From contig BBRT01000312.1 in NCBI GenBank assembly GCA_001417715.1, positions 19,891 through 83,890 of the forward strand: 64,000 bases of DNA, in the 5' to 3' direction. The notes under the pieces were generated by a model. That model was not told the origin of the DNA, did no database searches, and saw only the letters and a list, made by a program, of their open reading frames with translations. Shown here piece by piece: positions 8,695-21,926 of the stretch (position 1 is the first letter of the stretch; each line of letters begins with the position of its first letter). The position numbers and the translations under genes were made by a program. The stretch comes from Candidatus Symbiothrix dinenymphae (GTDB lineage: Bacteria > Bacteroidota > Bacteroidia > Bacteroidales > Azobacteroidaceae).

Positions 8695-9123
8695 TCAAAA
8701 ATCTATGAAATTGTACGTTATGCCATCCCGTTCCAAAACTAATTTTGAGGAGGTATGCTGCACGATATAAAAAATGGCTTTTTGCTCTCCACCACCCCAC
8801 GGCGTTGTCTTATAGTCATAACTCTTGGCAAGCGAAATATGGACGGAGTCGCCATGCGAAAAACCAAAATAGCCCATCCACATATCCTGCATCCATGTCA
8901 TCTCTCCATCAAACCGCGTGCAAGAAAATAGCGAGCCACGATGAAAATTAAAAAAAACAGTGTCCACTTGTTGAACCTCTCCCGATTGATTGTGCATCGT
9001 GCGCAATTTCCACATCCCATCAATATCAATATTGGGATAGTCGTGACCGGCACACGCCGCAAACAACACAACAAAGACAGCCACAGAAAAAAAATCCGTG
9101 ACCATCCATTTAATCTGTTTCAT
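8695..9123 (-). CDS. Lipocalin-like lipoprotein
   Basis: The protein has 142 residues. A lipobox ending in AAC (Cys24) marks an outer-membrane lipoprotein. The body has alternating strands starting with DIDGMWKLRTM, a start seen in Bacteroidetes lipocalin-like (calycin) lipoproteins. Binding partner and function are unknown. It lies 15 nt behind rpsP and 1 nt before the Wzi-like gene and is probably cotranscribed with both. Confidence 0.65.
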   Translation of the reverse strand: MKQIKWMVTDFFSVAVFVVLFAACAGHDYPNIDIDGMWKLRTMHNQSGEVQQVDTVFFNFHRGSLFSCTRFDGEMTWMQDMWMGYFGFSHGDSVHISLAKSYDYKTTPWGGGEQKAIFYIVQHTSSKLVLERDGITYNFIDF

Positions 9124-9138
9124 TCGGAGTGCAAATAA

Positions 9139-9894
9139 TTATTCGGCGGCCGGAGTTTCCTCTGCCGGAGTAGCCGGAGCTTCTTCCTCAACCGGAGCAG
9201 TAGCTTCTTCCTCAACCGGAGCAGTAGCCTCTTCCTCAAGCGGAGCAGCAACCTCTTCCTCAACCGGAGCCGGAATCTCTTCAACCACCGGAGCAGCAAC
9301 CTCTTCTGCCGGAGCAGCCGTAGCCTCTTCCTCAACCGGAGCCTCAACCTCTTCAACAACCTCTTCAATCGGCGCAAGAGCCTCTTCTACCGCAGTTGCT
9401 TCTTTAGCCTCTTGCTTAGCCGCCGCCACTGCCACTTCGGCTTTTTTAGCGGCTACCGCATCTGCCTTGGCTTTGTTAGCGGCTTTTTCTGCCTCCAAAG
9501 CGGCTTTTGCGGCGGCTTTTTGTGCCTCACCCGCCTTGCCTAACTTGGCGTCGATGGCGGATACTTTGCCGTCCTTCCATGCTTGGAATTTCGTTTCAGC
9601 AGCTTCTTCGCTGAAAGCCCCTTTTGCCACGCCACCTAAGAGGTGTTTCTTCAAGAGCACCCCTTCGTCTGAAAGGATATTTCTCGCGGTATCGGTCGGT
9701 TGTGCACCCACCGTCAACCAATACAAAGCTCGGTCAAAATCCAAATTTACTGTAGCCGGATCTGTGTTGGGATTATACGTCCCGAGCCGTTCGATAAACT
9801 TTCCATCCCGTGGAGCTCTGCTATCTGCGATCACGATGTGGTAAAACGCGTACCCCTTGCGACCATGTCTTTGCAATCTAATTTTAGTTGCCAT
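9139..9894 (-). CDS. rpsP: 30S ribosomal protein S16 with long Ala/Glu/Pro tail
   Basis: The protein has 251 residues. The first ~80 are a normal S16 domain ([44 protein letters not shown]). An alanine- and lysine-rich helix-forming segment covers roughly residues 120-165. The rest is an acidic low-complexity tail made of imperfect VEEEATAP units. Bacteroidetes S16 proteins often carry C-terminal extensions, but this one is very long for the family. S16 helps assemble the 30S body; a role for the tail is unknown. A promoter box lies just upstream. Confidence 0.93.
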   Translation of the reverse strand: MATKIRLQRHGRKGYAFYHIVIADSRAPRDGKFIERLGTYNPNTDPATVNLDFDRALYWLTVGAQPTDTARNILSDEGVLLKKHLLGGVAKGAFSEEAAETKFQAWKDGKVSAIDAKLGKAGEAQKAAAKAALEAEKAANKAKADAVAAKKAEVAVAAAKQEAKEATAVEEALAPIEEVVEEVEAPVEEEATAAPAEEVAAPVVEEIPAPVEEEVAAPLEEEATAPVEEEATAPVEEEAPATPAEETPAAE

Positions 9895-9931
9895 TTTTGA
9901 AATAATTTTTAATTGTTTGCATTAGCGGGCG

Positions 9932-9939
9932 CAAAGGTA
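9932..9939 (-). promoter_or_regulatory. Promoter -7 box for rpsP
   Basis: The minus strand reads TACCTTTG then GCGCCCG, 38 bp before the rpsP ATG. This is a perfect TAnnTTTG. Confidence 0.7.
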
Positions 9940-9981
9940 AGTAAAAAATATGAATTATGAATTATGTTTTGTGATTTTTTT

Positions 9982-12900
9982 TCATTTTTTCCCTGTCCCT
10001 TTCCGAAACAGCCCCCTGAAACTGCTTGCTGACCGCTTGTAGCTCAGCCCTATGCCCTGCGTCGTGGGGGCTTGCTCATAATATTGGCTGTTGGTTTCGT
10101 TGTAGGCTTTCAGGAAGATGCTGCGGGTGCGGGATAGTTTGTAAGCTATGTCGAAATCGCCGGTGAAGTTTTGCTGTTTGCTGGGGTCGTTGCTGTAACC
10201 TACTGTGCCATTGACTATTAGGCGGTTGTCGAACAGTTGCGTGCTCACGTTTACGTCCATATCCACATTGTTGAAATCGTCTTTGCTGCGGAGGTCGGCA
10301 CCTATCGACCAGTTATTGCCGAGGGCGTTGGAGAGGGCTTTGCTGAGTTGTCCGGTGGTCAGCGAAGCCAGCGAGGAGAGCACTTGACCGGAGGTGAAAT
10401 TGTCCGTAAAACTTGTGGCTTCCGTTTTTTGGACGGGTGTGAAACTGTTGAAAGTCAGCAGATAAGCCATTTCCATCACTTTCAGGTTGTCGGAGTAGAG
10501 CAACCCCTCCAATTTGCGGTTCACCTCGTCCGATTCGTTGGGCAATTTCACGTCGTAAGTCATTGACATCTTGTCCGTATTGCCCTGCACCGCGAGTTCG
10601 CAATTGACTGCCACCTTGGGATTGGCTACGAGATTGGCAAACGATGGGTCGAGGGTTTCCAAGTCGGCGCGGGTCTTGTAAATGGCTGTCATATCGAAAG
10701 TTGTGGCGAGTGGGTCGCCGTGAAAACCCAACTTGCTGCCGCTTTGGATGGCGAATGATTTGGGCACCATTTTGGCTACCGACACGGAGATGTTGCCGTT
10801 CTCCGCCTCGTAGTCGCCCGTCACATGCAGCGCGGCGGGTGCCATCATGTCGTAAGCCACGTTAATTGTGCCATTACCGGACATTTGCACCGCATCGCCC
10901 GTTGCCCGATTGAGAACAACTCCCACCGTGAGTGCGGGGTCGGTATAAAACATGAATTGCGCTTTCAGAGGGAACGTGGTGGTGGCGGGGGCTTTGACTT
11001 TGACGGAATCAACCGTCTTCGTGAGTGGTTTGCCGGTCGAATCCACATAGATAATATTGTTGTAGCGTGCTGCCGTGCTTGCCGAATAGGGGATGTTGAC
11101 CGTCACTTTGGAATTGTTGCCGTGCGTGACGGTGCCGGTCATCAGCCAGTCGTTTTTGCTCTTTTTGATGTTCATCAAGCCGTTGAGCCGCAGAGTGCCG
11201 TACAACAGGCTGTCGGTCTGCTTGGGATTGTTCAGCACTTGGAAGTCGCTCATAGTGAGGTTGATTTGCGGGTTGAGGTCGATAAACCAGTTGTGCGTAA
11301 TCGTGCCGTTGGCAACCAGCGTGTGCCTGTTTTCATCGCGGACGGTCACTTTGTTCAGCGTGATAGCCTCCGGAGTGATTTGGATGGAGTCGTCGAGCGT
11401 ATATTTGGTGTGGAGCATCGACACACCCACCTGTGCGCCATCAAAATAGACCATGCCATGCACTTGGGGCTTGCTCATGGTGCCCGAAAAGTTCAGTTTG
11501 GTCGCGATTTTGCCGTTCAAAGCGTAGAGCATATCGGCGGTGGCTTCGGAAAACCAGCTGAGTTCGATGTCCTGAATGTTTGCCGTCACCATCATGGAGT
11601 CTTTTTCTGGCAAAAGCACGCCGGAAACGACCGACGGCGTGGCACCTTCTTTGCCCAGATGGGCACGCACAAACACGCTGTTGCGTTCGCCGCTCATCCC
11701 GCTGGTCACGCGCAAATCGCCCAATTCTCTGCCCGCATACACAATATTTTTCACAGAAAATCCGCGCGACAGGATGAATGGTTTGGCGAGCAGTTGCCGC
11801 ATCGTAATCCGCCCGTCAGCCAATCCTGACAGCGGAAATCCCATTTTCGCCGTATTGATAAGTGTGCGCAATTGAAACTGCGACACGTCAATCGTCAGGC
11901 TGTCGTCGCGCAAAGTGGATGCCGTGCCGTTGATTCGGACAGCCTCGGAGGGGCTTTCGGTCATATTGACGGTTAAATCCTGAATGGTGTAACGCCCGTT
12001 TTGCACCACCACTTTCGCGGGGTTCACGGTAAACCAGGTGTCGTTGAAAACCCATATCGTGGGGTTGAGCGTGATATTCATGTCGGGAATGGTTTGTCCA
12101 TCCTTTATAATCAACTCAATATCAGCATCTAACGAGCCATCAAAAAAATAATTGCCGGCGTAGTTTTCAATATTGACAATGACGTGCGGAAAATCACCCA
12201 CCTTAGTCAGCGAGAGCGACATTTGGATGGTGTCCGACCCGGCAAAGCGCGTGTAGGCACTCGCCGAAATCCGCATTTTGTCGCCCACATTACTGTATTT
12301 TCCCATGAACAGAATGGAGTCGGGGATGCCTTGGGGCAAGTCCAAAAGGTCTGCCAGCGCGGTCAAGTGGCTCACATCCACATTAAAATGAATGCTCTCA
12401 TCAAATGCGTCTTGCAACTCGGGCTGCCCCTCAGCGTCAGGAAAAAACATCGGAAAATTGGCTTTAAACACCTCCGCCAAGCCCGTGTAAGTAAATGTCC
12501 CATAGACAGTTGCGTTGATAAACGGCGAGGCAACATCCAACGTTTTGTACGCACTGTCCGCCTCCTGATACGTCAGATTAAGCGGCAAACGGGGGTCGCG
12601 ACTGTCCACATACAGCCACCTGTTTTCGCCCTTCAACTCCACCTCCGCATGAATTTGGGAATAGGCATATCCCTTATAATCAAACCGTTGCACATCCACT
12701 TCCGCCTCCGCATTAAAACCACCTTTGGGCGAATAACTACCTTTGGCGTGCAAATTCAAATCAGCCAATCCAAACCCAACATCCGGCATCAAAACCCCTA
12801 CATCACAACGAGTTACGCCACCAACCGCATCAAACAGGGCAGCACCCGTCAATAAATCATACCCCCCTGCCCCATCCACAAGAAAATCCCCGATATTGCT

Positions 12901-14052
12901 CTGCAACAACACATTAAATGCAAAATCGGACAATGTACCGCTCGCACTACCCGCCAAGCTGATTGTATCCGGCAACGCCGAGATGTCATTGCGGGCTTGA
13001 CCCGCAACCCCCTGAAACAACCCCTCAACTCCATTCACAACCAACTCCTTCAACTCCAACCGAACAGGCGAAGCCTCCAAATGCTCAAAATCCTGAATAC
13101 GCCCACCAGCCCGCAAATAAACCTGCTCCCCATACTCCACCTGCAAAGCATCAAACACAATCTCAGGCAATGTCCCGCTGAAATTCCCCGAAAAAGTCAG
13201 CACCTCCGTCAAATCCCTGACCGCAGGCACCCACATTGCAATGTCGCGAAAATCAAGGTGCCCCATTAGCGACATTTGATATTCCGGCAGGGGATTGCGG
13301 GTCAAGCCCGCAATGACAGTGGGAGTGGCACCCGGTACCCGATAACCGGCACCCGGTAACTGGTAACTGGTAACTGGTAACTGAAGAACGGAATGTGGTA
13401 ATTCCAGCACAAAGTCATTGATTGTCAGTAGACGAGCATCCAAATTGGCTTGAAATTGCAGATTTTCCAGTTTCAATCCTCGACTTTCGGCGAATGACAG
13501 ATGTTTCAAATTCACATCCAAATTTTCGAGGTTGGTAGATTTTGCATCTATATTTGCCTGAAAATCAGTTAGATGTACAGCCAAAGAGTCCGCTGTGTAA
13601 TTTATTCGCCCACCGTTCAGGGCGATGTTTCGCAGTTCAATCCGCAACGAAATTGCCGTTGTGTCTGAGGCATTGGGGGCAAAAGCATCAATGAGAAATT
13701 GGAAATTGTAGGTAGAATCACGCGGATTTTGAGCAATATTAACCACAAAATCATCCAAATCCACCGATGTAATCAGCAGGCGGCTGTTCAACATCTCCCA
13801 AATATCAAAACTCGCCGAGAGTGAGGACGCGTATAACAAGGTATCTTGCTCAATATCTTCGACATACACCGCCTCCAATTGCAGCCGGTTGAACGAGCGA
13901 AACGTCAACTTGCCGATACTCATACGGTTATGCGTGGTAGCCATCACCGTTTGCAACGCAAAATCCTTAATCGTCTGCTGCACAGACGGCAACCACAGCG
14001 CACCATAAAGCAACCCCGCCAAACCAAGCAACACGGAGAAACTCCACAACAC
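9982..14052 (-). CDS. tamB: TamB-family (DUF490) inner-membrane/periplasmic bridge protein
   Basis: The protein has 1356 residues. An N-terminal membrane anchor precedes a very long run of beta-strand repeats, and the C-terminal ~400 residues look like the TamB domain (for example DYEAENGNISVSVAKMVPKSFAI and the closing ITYKLSRTRS-like strands). TamB-type proteins span the periplasm and carry lipids or assist barrel assembly. The start is GTG at 14052: there is no ATG upstream, a stop lies at 14086-14088, and a promoter box sits at 14094. Residues ~223-255 come from heptanucleotide repeats plus one 98-bp-element arm, and residues ~347-356 from another arm, so the protein has been extended by repeats in frame. 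Confidence 0.85.
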   Translation of the reverse strand: MLWSFSVLLGLAGLLYGALWLPSVQQTIKDFALQTVMATTHNRMSIGKLTFRSFNRLQLEAVYVEDIEQDTLLYASSLSASFDIWEMLNSRLLITSVDLDDFVVNIAQNPRDSTYNFQFLIDAFAPNASDTTAISLRIELRNIALNGGRINYTADSLAVHLTDFQANIDAKSTNLENLDVNLKHLSFAESRGLKLENLQFQANLDARLLTINDFVLELPHSVLQLPVTSYQLPGAGYRVPGATPTVIAGLTRNPLPEYQMSLMGHLDFRDIAMWVPAVRDLTEVLTFSGNFSGTLPEIVFDALQVEYGEQVYLRAGGRIQDFEHLEASPVRLELKELVVNGVEGLFQGVAGQARNDISALPDTISLAGSASGTLSDFAFNVLLQSNIGDFLVDGAGGYDLLTGAALFDAVGGVTRCDVGVLMPDVGFGLADLNLHAKGSYSPKGGFNAEAEVDVQRFDYKGYAYSQIHAEVELKGENRWLYVDSRDPRLPLNLTYQEADSAYKTLDVASPFINATVYGTFTYTGLAEVFKANFPMFFPDAEGQPELQDAFDESIHFNVDVSHLTALADLLDLPQGIPDSILFMGKYSNVGDKMRISASAYTRFAGSDTIQMSLSLTKVGDFPHVIVNIENYAGNYFFDGSLDADIELIIKDGQTIPDMNITLNPTIWVFNDTWFTVNPAKVVVQNGRYTIQDLTVNMTESPSEAVRINGTASTLRDDSLTIDVSQFQLRTLINTAKMGFPLSGLADGRITMRQLLAKPFILSRGFSVKNIVYAGRELGDLRVTSGMSGERNSVFVRAHLGKEGATPSVVSGVLLPEKDSMMVTANIQDIELSWFSEATADMLYALNGKIATKLNFSGTMSKPQVHGMVYFDGAQVGVSMLHTKYTLDDSIQITPEAITLNKVTVRDENRHTLVANGTITHNWFIDLNPQINLTMSDFQVLNNPKQTDSLLYGTLRLNGLMNIKKSKNDWLMTGTVTHGNNSKVTVNIPYSASTAARYNNIIYVDSTGKPLTKTVDSVKVKAPATTTFPLKAQFMFYTDPALTVGVVLNRATGDAVQMSGNGTINVAYDMMAPAALHVTGDYEAENGNISVSVAKMVPKSFAIQSGSKLGFHGDPLATTFDMTAIYKTRADLETLDPSFANLVANPKVAVNCELAVQGNTDKMSMTYDVKLPNESDEVNRKLEGLLYSDNLKVMEMAYLLTFNSFTPVQKTEATSFTDNFTSGQVLSSLASLTTGQLSKALSNALGNNWSIGADLRSKDDFNNVDMDVNVSTQLFDNRLIVNGTVGYSNDPSKQQNFTGDFDIAYKLSRTRSIFLKAYNETNSQYYEQAPTTQGIGLSYKRSASSFRGLFRKGTGKK
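12985..13014. repeat. Repeat arm inside tamB
   Basis: One 98-bp-element arm (TCATTGCGGGCTTGACCC) is read in frame as GVAGQARNDI on the tamB strand. Confidence 0.82.
13288..13384. repeat. Repeat arm plus heptanucleotide tract inside tamB
   Basis: One 98-bp-element arm (13288-13318) is followed by about eight 7-bp units related to TAACTGG (13329-13384). Both are read in frame on the tamB strand as YQLPGAGYRVPGATPTVIAG and neighbours. The same heptamer family occurs twice in cdsA. Confidence 0.8.
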
Positions 14053-14093
14053 TATATGTAACCCTTTTTTGATGATGTTCCAAAATTAGTGTG

Positions 14094-14101
14094 CAAATTT
14101 A
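14094..14101 (-). promoter_or_regulatory. Promoter -7 box for tamB
   Basis: The minus strand reads TAAATTTG, matching TAnnTTTG. It lies 41 bp upstream of the GTG start and supports that start. Confidence 0.5.
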
Positions 14102-14117
14102 GTCATTTTTCCTTTTT

Positions 14118-14143
14118 GTCATTGCAGGCTTGACCCGCAATCC
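14118..14143. repeat. Single 98-bp-element arm between rpoD and tamB
   Basis: GTCATTGCAGGCTTGACCCG is one slightly diverged arm, located 7 bp beyond the sigma-factor stop. Confidence 0.8.
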
Positions 14144-14150
14144 TCGGCGT

Positions 14151-15011
14151 TTACCCTAAATAGCTTTTCAGCAGGCTGTTGTCATTTGTTTGTTTCAGGC
14201 GGCGGATGGCTTTTTCTTTGATTTGGCGGACTCGTTCGCGGGTTAAATCAAATTCATCGCCGATTTCTTCGAGTGTCATTTCCGGGCGACCGATGCCGAA
14301 AAACATATATATAATGTCGCGTTCGCGCTCGCCCAAAACGGATAAGGCACGAGCGATTTCGCGGGTGAGCGACTCGTTCATTAGCGCACGGTCGGCATAG
14401 GGGGCATCTTCGTTGACCAGCACATCCAGCAGACTGTTGTCTTCACCCTCCACAAACGGAGCATCCACCGAAATATGCCGCCCGGACACTTTCAGCGTGT
14501 CCGCAATTTTTTCCACCGGCAAATCCAACTCTTGCGCCAACTCCTCCGGCGATGGTTTGCGTTCGTGTTCCTGCTCAAATTTTGAAAACGCTTTGGTGAT
14601 TTTGTTCAGCGACCCCACCTGGTTGAGTGGCAGGCGCACAATACGCGACTGCTCCGCCAAAGCCTGCAAAATCGACTGGCGAATCCACCACACGGCATAC
14701 GAAATAAACTTAAAGCCGCGCGTTTCGTCAAACTTTTCAGCCGCCTTAATCAACCCCAAATTGCCTTCGTTGATTAAATCCGGCAGGCTAAGTCCCTGAT
14801 TTTGATACTGTTTTGCTACGGAAACGACAAAACGCAAGTTGGCACGTGTCAACTTTTCCAACGCAGCACGGTCGCCACGTCGAATGGCTTGTGCCAATTC
14901 CACTTCTTCCTCCACAGTAATCAGGTCTTCGCGCCCGATTTCTTGAAGATACTTGTCTAACGAAGCACTTTCGCGATTCGTAATTGATTTTGTGATTTTT
15001 AACTGCCTCAT
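14151..15011 (-). CDS. rpoD: Primary sigma factor (RpoD/SigA), short Bacteroidetes form
   Basis: The protein has 286 residues from the ATG at 15011; an upstream in-frame start would read through the promoter. The N-terminus [20 protein letters not shown] is nearly invariant in Bacteroidetes primary sigma factors, which lack region 1.1. Region 2 includes [20 protein letters not shown] and the -10-recognition [17 protein letters not shown]. Region 3 follows, and region 4 ends with [20 protein letters not shown]. It directs RNA polymerase to the TAnnTTTG promoters seen throughout this window. Confidence 0.97.
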   Translation of the reverse strand: MRQLKITKSITNRESASLDKYLQEIGREDLITVEEEVELAQAIRRGDRAALEKLTRANLRFVVSVAKQYQNQGLSLPDLINEGNLGLIKAAEKFDETRGFKFISYAVWWIRQSILQALAEQSRIVRLPLNQVGSLNKITKAFSKFEQEHERKPSPEELAQELDLPVEKIADTLKVSGRHISVDAPFVEGEDNSLLDVLVNEDAPYADRALMNESLTREIARALSVLGERERDIIYMFFGIGRPEMTLEEIGDEFDLTRERVRQIKEKAIRRLKQTNDNSLLKSYLG

Positions 15012-15047
15012 TTTCCTATACTTATATATATTGGGTGAAATCGGGCG

Positions 15048-15055
15048 CAAAGATA
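15048..15055 (-). promoter_or_regulatory. Promoter -7 box for the primary sigma gene
   Basis: The minus strand reads TATCTTTG then GCGCCCG, 36 bp before the ATG. This suggests sigma reads its own promoter. Confidence 0.7.
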
Positions 15056-15099
15056 CAAAAAAATTTTCACGTATCAATACATACTTGCGACATTTTTTT

Positions 15100-16218
15100 T
15101 CAATACCACTTAAACCACTTCAATCCGGCGGCGAAGCAGATGACGCCAAATGCGGAGAGGGCGATGGAGGGCGTGACGATTTCCATCCAGCCTGCGCCTT
15201 CGTTGAAAATGCTGCGAATGCCATCCGTCAGTGCCGTCAGAGGCAATAATTTAATTGCGCCGATGCTCCATTCGGGGAAGTTGTGGTAACTAAAAAATAT
15301 ACCCGAAAGTATCATCATGGGGAGTTGCACGGCATTTATCCACCCTGTGCCGACTTCCGTTTTCGAGGTGCGGCTCGAAATCAGCACGGCAACACCCGTA
15401 AACGCAACATTGCCCGCCAAAAACAGTGTAAACAACGCCCCGATATTGCCCTGAATTTGAATATCGAACAGCAGCCAAACAGCCAAAAAGAGTATCGCAG
15501 CCTCAATAATATTCATCAGCGTGCGAACAAACATCATGGCTATCAGCAAGTTAGACTTCTTCATAGGCGTAGCCACCATGCGCCGCAGCAATTTCTGCGA
15601 CCGCCGCTCAATAATCGCATAACTGATGCCCCACATAATGGAACTCATCAAGCCGAATGCAATCAGTCCCGGAACCAAAAAATCAATGTAACGGGTACCC
15701 TGTAAGGTCAATGGGCGAATGGATGCATCCGCCTTGTCCCTACCTGCCGCATCACCGGATATCGGCGACTTCACCAACTCCGACAATTTCATATACACCA
15801 ACTGCGCCTGTGCGTTGTGCGGGTCGAAATGGTAGCGCAGGGTGCCGGCAGAATCCGTCACAATCACATCCGCCTCGCCGCGTTTGAGGGCAACAATCGC
15901 CGACTTCCAATCATGGCGAATAAAAGAGAACTCACTGTCGCCCAATATGTTATCTGCAACTTTCCAGATGGAAACGGTCGCATCTTTCGGATTGGGCTGC
16001 GCATAAATATCGAGCAAGGAGTCCAGTTCCGTGCGAGTTTCGTCCACCATCATCACTCGAAATTTTGACTCGGAACTTTGCGTAAAAGCCAGCCCCATGC
16101 CGATAGAGAGCAGCACGGGGAAGAGAATGCCCCAAAAAAGCACCTCCGGCTCGCGAATAACTTCCAGCCATTGCGTGATGGTCAGTTGATATAATTGATT
16201 GCGTTTTATTGATTTCAT
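15100..16218 (-). CDS. ABC-2-type exporter permease
   Basis: The protein has 372 residues. It has one N-terminal membrane helix, a periplasmic loop of about 150 residues and a C-terminal block of five or six helices, the layout of ABC2_membrane_3-like permeases. The segment [21 protein letters not shown] before the helices is the typical coupling region. It pairs with the ATPase gene upstream; the spacer between them contains a full 98-bp repeat. The exported substrate is unknown. Confidence 0.87.
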   Translation of the reverse strand: MKSIKRNQLYQLTITQWLEVIREPEVLFWGILFPVLLSIGMGLAFTQSSESKFRVMMVDETRTELDSLLDIYAQPNPKDATVSIWKVADNILGDSEFSFIRHDWKSAIVALKRGEADVIVTDSAGTLRYHFDPHNAQAQLVYMKLSELVKSPISGDAAGRDKADASIRPLTLQGTRYIDFLVPGLIAFGLMSSIMWGISYAIIERRSQKLLRRMVATPMKKSNLLIAMMFVRTLMNIIEAAILFLAVWLLFDIQIQGNIGALFTLFLAGNVAFTGVAVLISSRTSKTEVGTGWINAVQLPMMILSGIFFSYHNFPEWSIGAIKLLPLTALTDGIRSIFNEGAGWMEIVTPSIALSAFGVICFAAGLKWFKWY

Positions 16219-16273
16219 TGTTTTTATATTGACTTCTTTTTATATTGACTTCTTTTTGTTCTTGTCTTCCTTT

Positions 16274-16371
16274 GTCATTGCGGGCTTGACCCGCAATCCC
16301 CTGTTCTACATAGCCCTGTTGCCCAACATTCGTCTCCTTTGCAGGGGTTTGCGGGTCAAGCCCGCAATGAC
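16274..16371. repeat. Complete 98-bp element overlapping the 3' end of the ABC ATPase gene
   Basis: It has the same length and arms as at 5765. The right arm, read on the minus strand, supplies the codons TCA TTG CGG GCT and the stop TGA that end the ATPase gene. Confidence 0.88.
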
Positions 16372-17099
16372 GTTTCCTCATATAATTTTTTCCCTGTCAA
16401 ATTGATGAATAATTCATCCAGATTGCGGGATTTTTCGTCCAACAAATCTTCTAATTTGCCTTCTCTCAATATTTTGCCTTCGTCGATGATGATGATGTGG
16501 TCGCTGCATAGCGATGAGGCTTCTTCCATGTAATGCGTTGTCAAAATCAAGGTCGTTTCGCCCTTGTCTTTCAACGATTTAAGGATGTTCCACAAATCCA
16601 TCCGCGAGTGCGGGTCAAGTCCGGTCGTTGGTTCGTCCAAAAAGAGAATTTGCGGCTGGTTGAGCAGTGCCACAGCCAATGCCAGGCGTTGCTTTTGTCC
16701 GCCTGAGAGCGTGCCTGTCATGGATTTTTGCTTGCTCTGCAACCCTGTCTGTTCGATGACCTCATTCACCCGCTCATCGCCCAATTCAAAGAAAGCGGCA
16801 AAGAGGCGCAGGGTTTCATAAACGGTCAATTTCTCGGCAAAGCGGGTTTCTTGCAACGATAACCCGATGATAGTGCGGAGTTCGTGCTCGTGTTTTTGCC
16901 ATGTTTTGCCCTGAATGAGAATTTCGCCGCTGTCAGGCTTTTTCAGTCCTTCCATCATCTCCACCAGCGTGGTTTTTCCCGCACCGTTGGGACCGAGCAA
17001 CGCCACAAACTGCCCCGCCGGTATTGCCAGCGAGATTCCGCGCACTGCTTTCACGTCCTTGAACGACTTCTCAACGTTTTTGACTTCTATCTGCAACAT
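16356..17099 (-). CDS. ABC transporter ATP-binding protein
   Basis: The protein has 247 residues. Walker A is GPNGAGKTT, the signature LSGGQKQRLALAVALL, and Walker B ILFLDEPTTGLD, followed by the H-loop TTHYMEE. It powers the permease encoded next. The last residues SLRA and the stop codon are contributed by the inserted 98-bp repeat, so the natural C-terminus has been replaced. The genes ligA, the 178-residue protein, this ATPase and the permease run in one direction with short gaps. Confidence 0.95.
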   Translation of the reverse strand: MLQIEVKNVEKSFKDVKAVRGISLAIPAGQFVALLGPNGAGKTTLVEMMEGLKKPDSGEILIQGKTWQKHEHELRTIIGLSLQETRFAEKLTVYETLRLFAAFFELGDERVNEVIEQTGLQSKQKSMTGTLSGGQKQRLALAVALLNQPQILFLDEPTTGLDPHSRMDLWNILKSLKDKGETTLILTTHYMEEASSLCSDHIIIIDEGKILREGKLEDLLDEKSRNLDELFINLTGKKLYEETSLRA

Positions 17100-17121
17100 A
17101 TTTTTTTAGGGGACTATGCCA

Positions 17122-17658
17122 TTATGGAGCGGCCTGAATGACTTGTAAGTAATATCGGAGTTGATTGGCAAGTTCGCGCACTTTCAGGCTCTCTTGCTGT
17201 AACTCGGGGATGTCCGCAATCGAAAAATCATATTGCGGTATGTCATTTTTTTTCAGCCCCACTTTCATCTTGGCATTGGTATGCGCCAAAAGGTATTCTA
17301 CCGAAAAATTGTGCTGCGCCGTGAGGTCTATCGCGGCATCATATTTTTCTTTTTTCAAATCGCTGACCATTTCTTTCAGCTTTTTTTGAAACAAATCGTC
17401 CGTCTCTTTGGCTGTGATAATGTTATAGCCCGTCCGAGAGTAGTCCTTTGCGTCATGTTTGCCTTGATACGCATAGACCGTCACCTTTTTATTCATTTTT
17501 TTCATGCTTTTGATGAAGGCGATTGCTTCCACCACATTTTGCGTGTCAAACAACACCAGCATGGTGTGAACGTCTTTCAAATTAAGAAATCGTTTCTCAC
17601 GCATACCATTGTTCTTGTAATACTTACGTAATTGATGTCTCACCCAATATTTGTACAT
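17122..17658 (-). CDS. Conserved Bacteroidetes protein (DUF6913-like)
   Basis: The protein has 178 residues and no signal peptide. It starts MYKYWVRHQLRKYYKNN and contains an alpha/beta body with VLFDTQNVVEAIAFIKSMKK and DAAIDLTAQHNFSVEYLLAHT. I recall similar proteins beside ligA in Bacteroidetes, placed in DUF6913; that assignment is from memory. Function is unknown. It lies 4 nt behind the ligA stop, which makes an operon very likely. Confidence 0.7.
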   Translation of the reverse strand: MYKYWVRHQLRKYYKNNGMREKRFLNLKDVHTMLVLFDTQNVVEAIAFIKSMKKMNKKVTVYAYQGKHDAKDYSRTGYNIITAKETDDLFQKKLKEMVSDLKKEKYDAAIDLTAQHNFSVEYLLAHTNAKMKVGLKKNDIPQYDFSIADIPELQQESLKVRELANQLRYYLQVIQAAP

Positions 17659-17662
17659 ATTT

Positions 17663-19708
<2,046 letters not shown>

Positions 19709-19730
19709 TTATTGCACAACAAATAAAGCA

Positions 19731-19758
19731 ATTCCTACATTCCTAAATTTCTAAATTC

Positions 19759-19769
<11 letters not shown>
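19731..19769. repeat. AT-rich TTCCTACATT repeat at the rlmB / ligA junction
   Basis: The words TTCCTACATTCCTAAATTT and TAAATTCCTACATTTT occur again, in related form, at 28838-28912, 31255-31327 and 33113-33155. The minus-strand ATGTAG word supplies the last codon and stop of rlmB. Confidence 0.6.
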
Positions 19770-21858
<2,089 letters not shown>

Positions 21859-21877
21859 TACTTCTTCTAAGCGGCTG

Positions 21878-21885
21878 CAAAAGTA
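21878..21885 (-). promoter_or_regulatory. Promoter -7 box for eno
   Basis: The minus strand reads TACTTTTG followed by CAGCCGC, 86 bp upstream of the eno ATG. Confidence 0.6.
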
Positions 21886-21926
21886 ATAAATAATTATGAA
21901 TTATGAGGTAAAAAATGATGATTTTT

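Noticed and set aside
9098..9844. Long Ser/Ala-rich reading frame opposite rpsP
   Set aside because: It is the mirror of the Ala/Glu-rich S16 tail; the low-complexity codons leave all frames open. rpsP has the promoter, the S16 domain and the operon context.
10825..11829. Long frames opposite tamB, ligA (17900-19006) and others
   Set aside because: They have no recognisable protein features and no promoters, and they are antisense to clearly real genes with high third-position GC.
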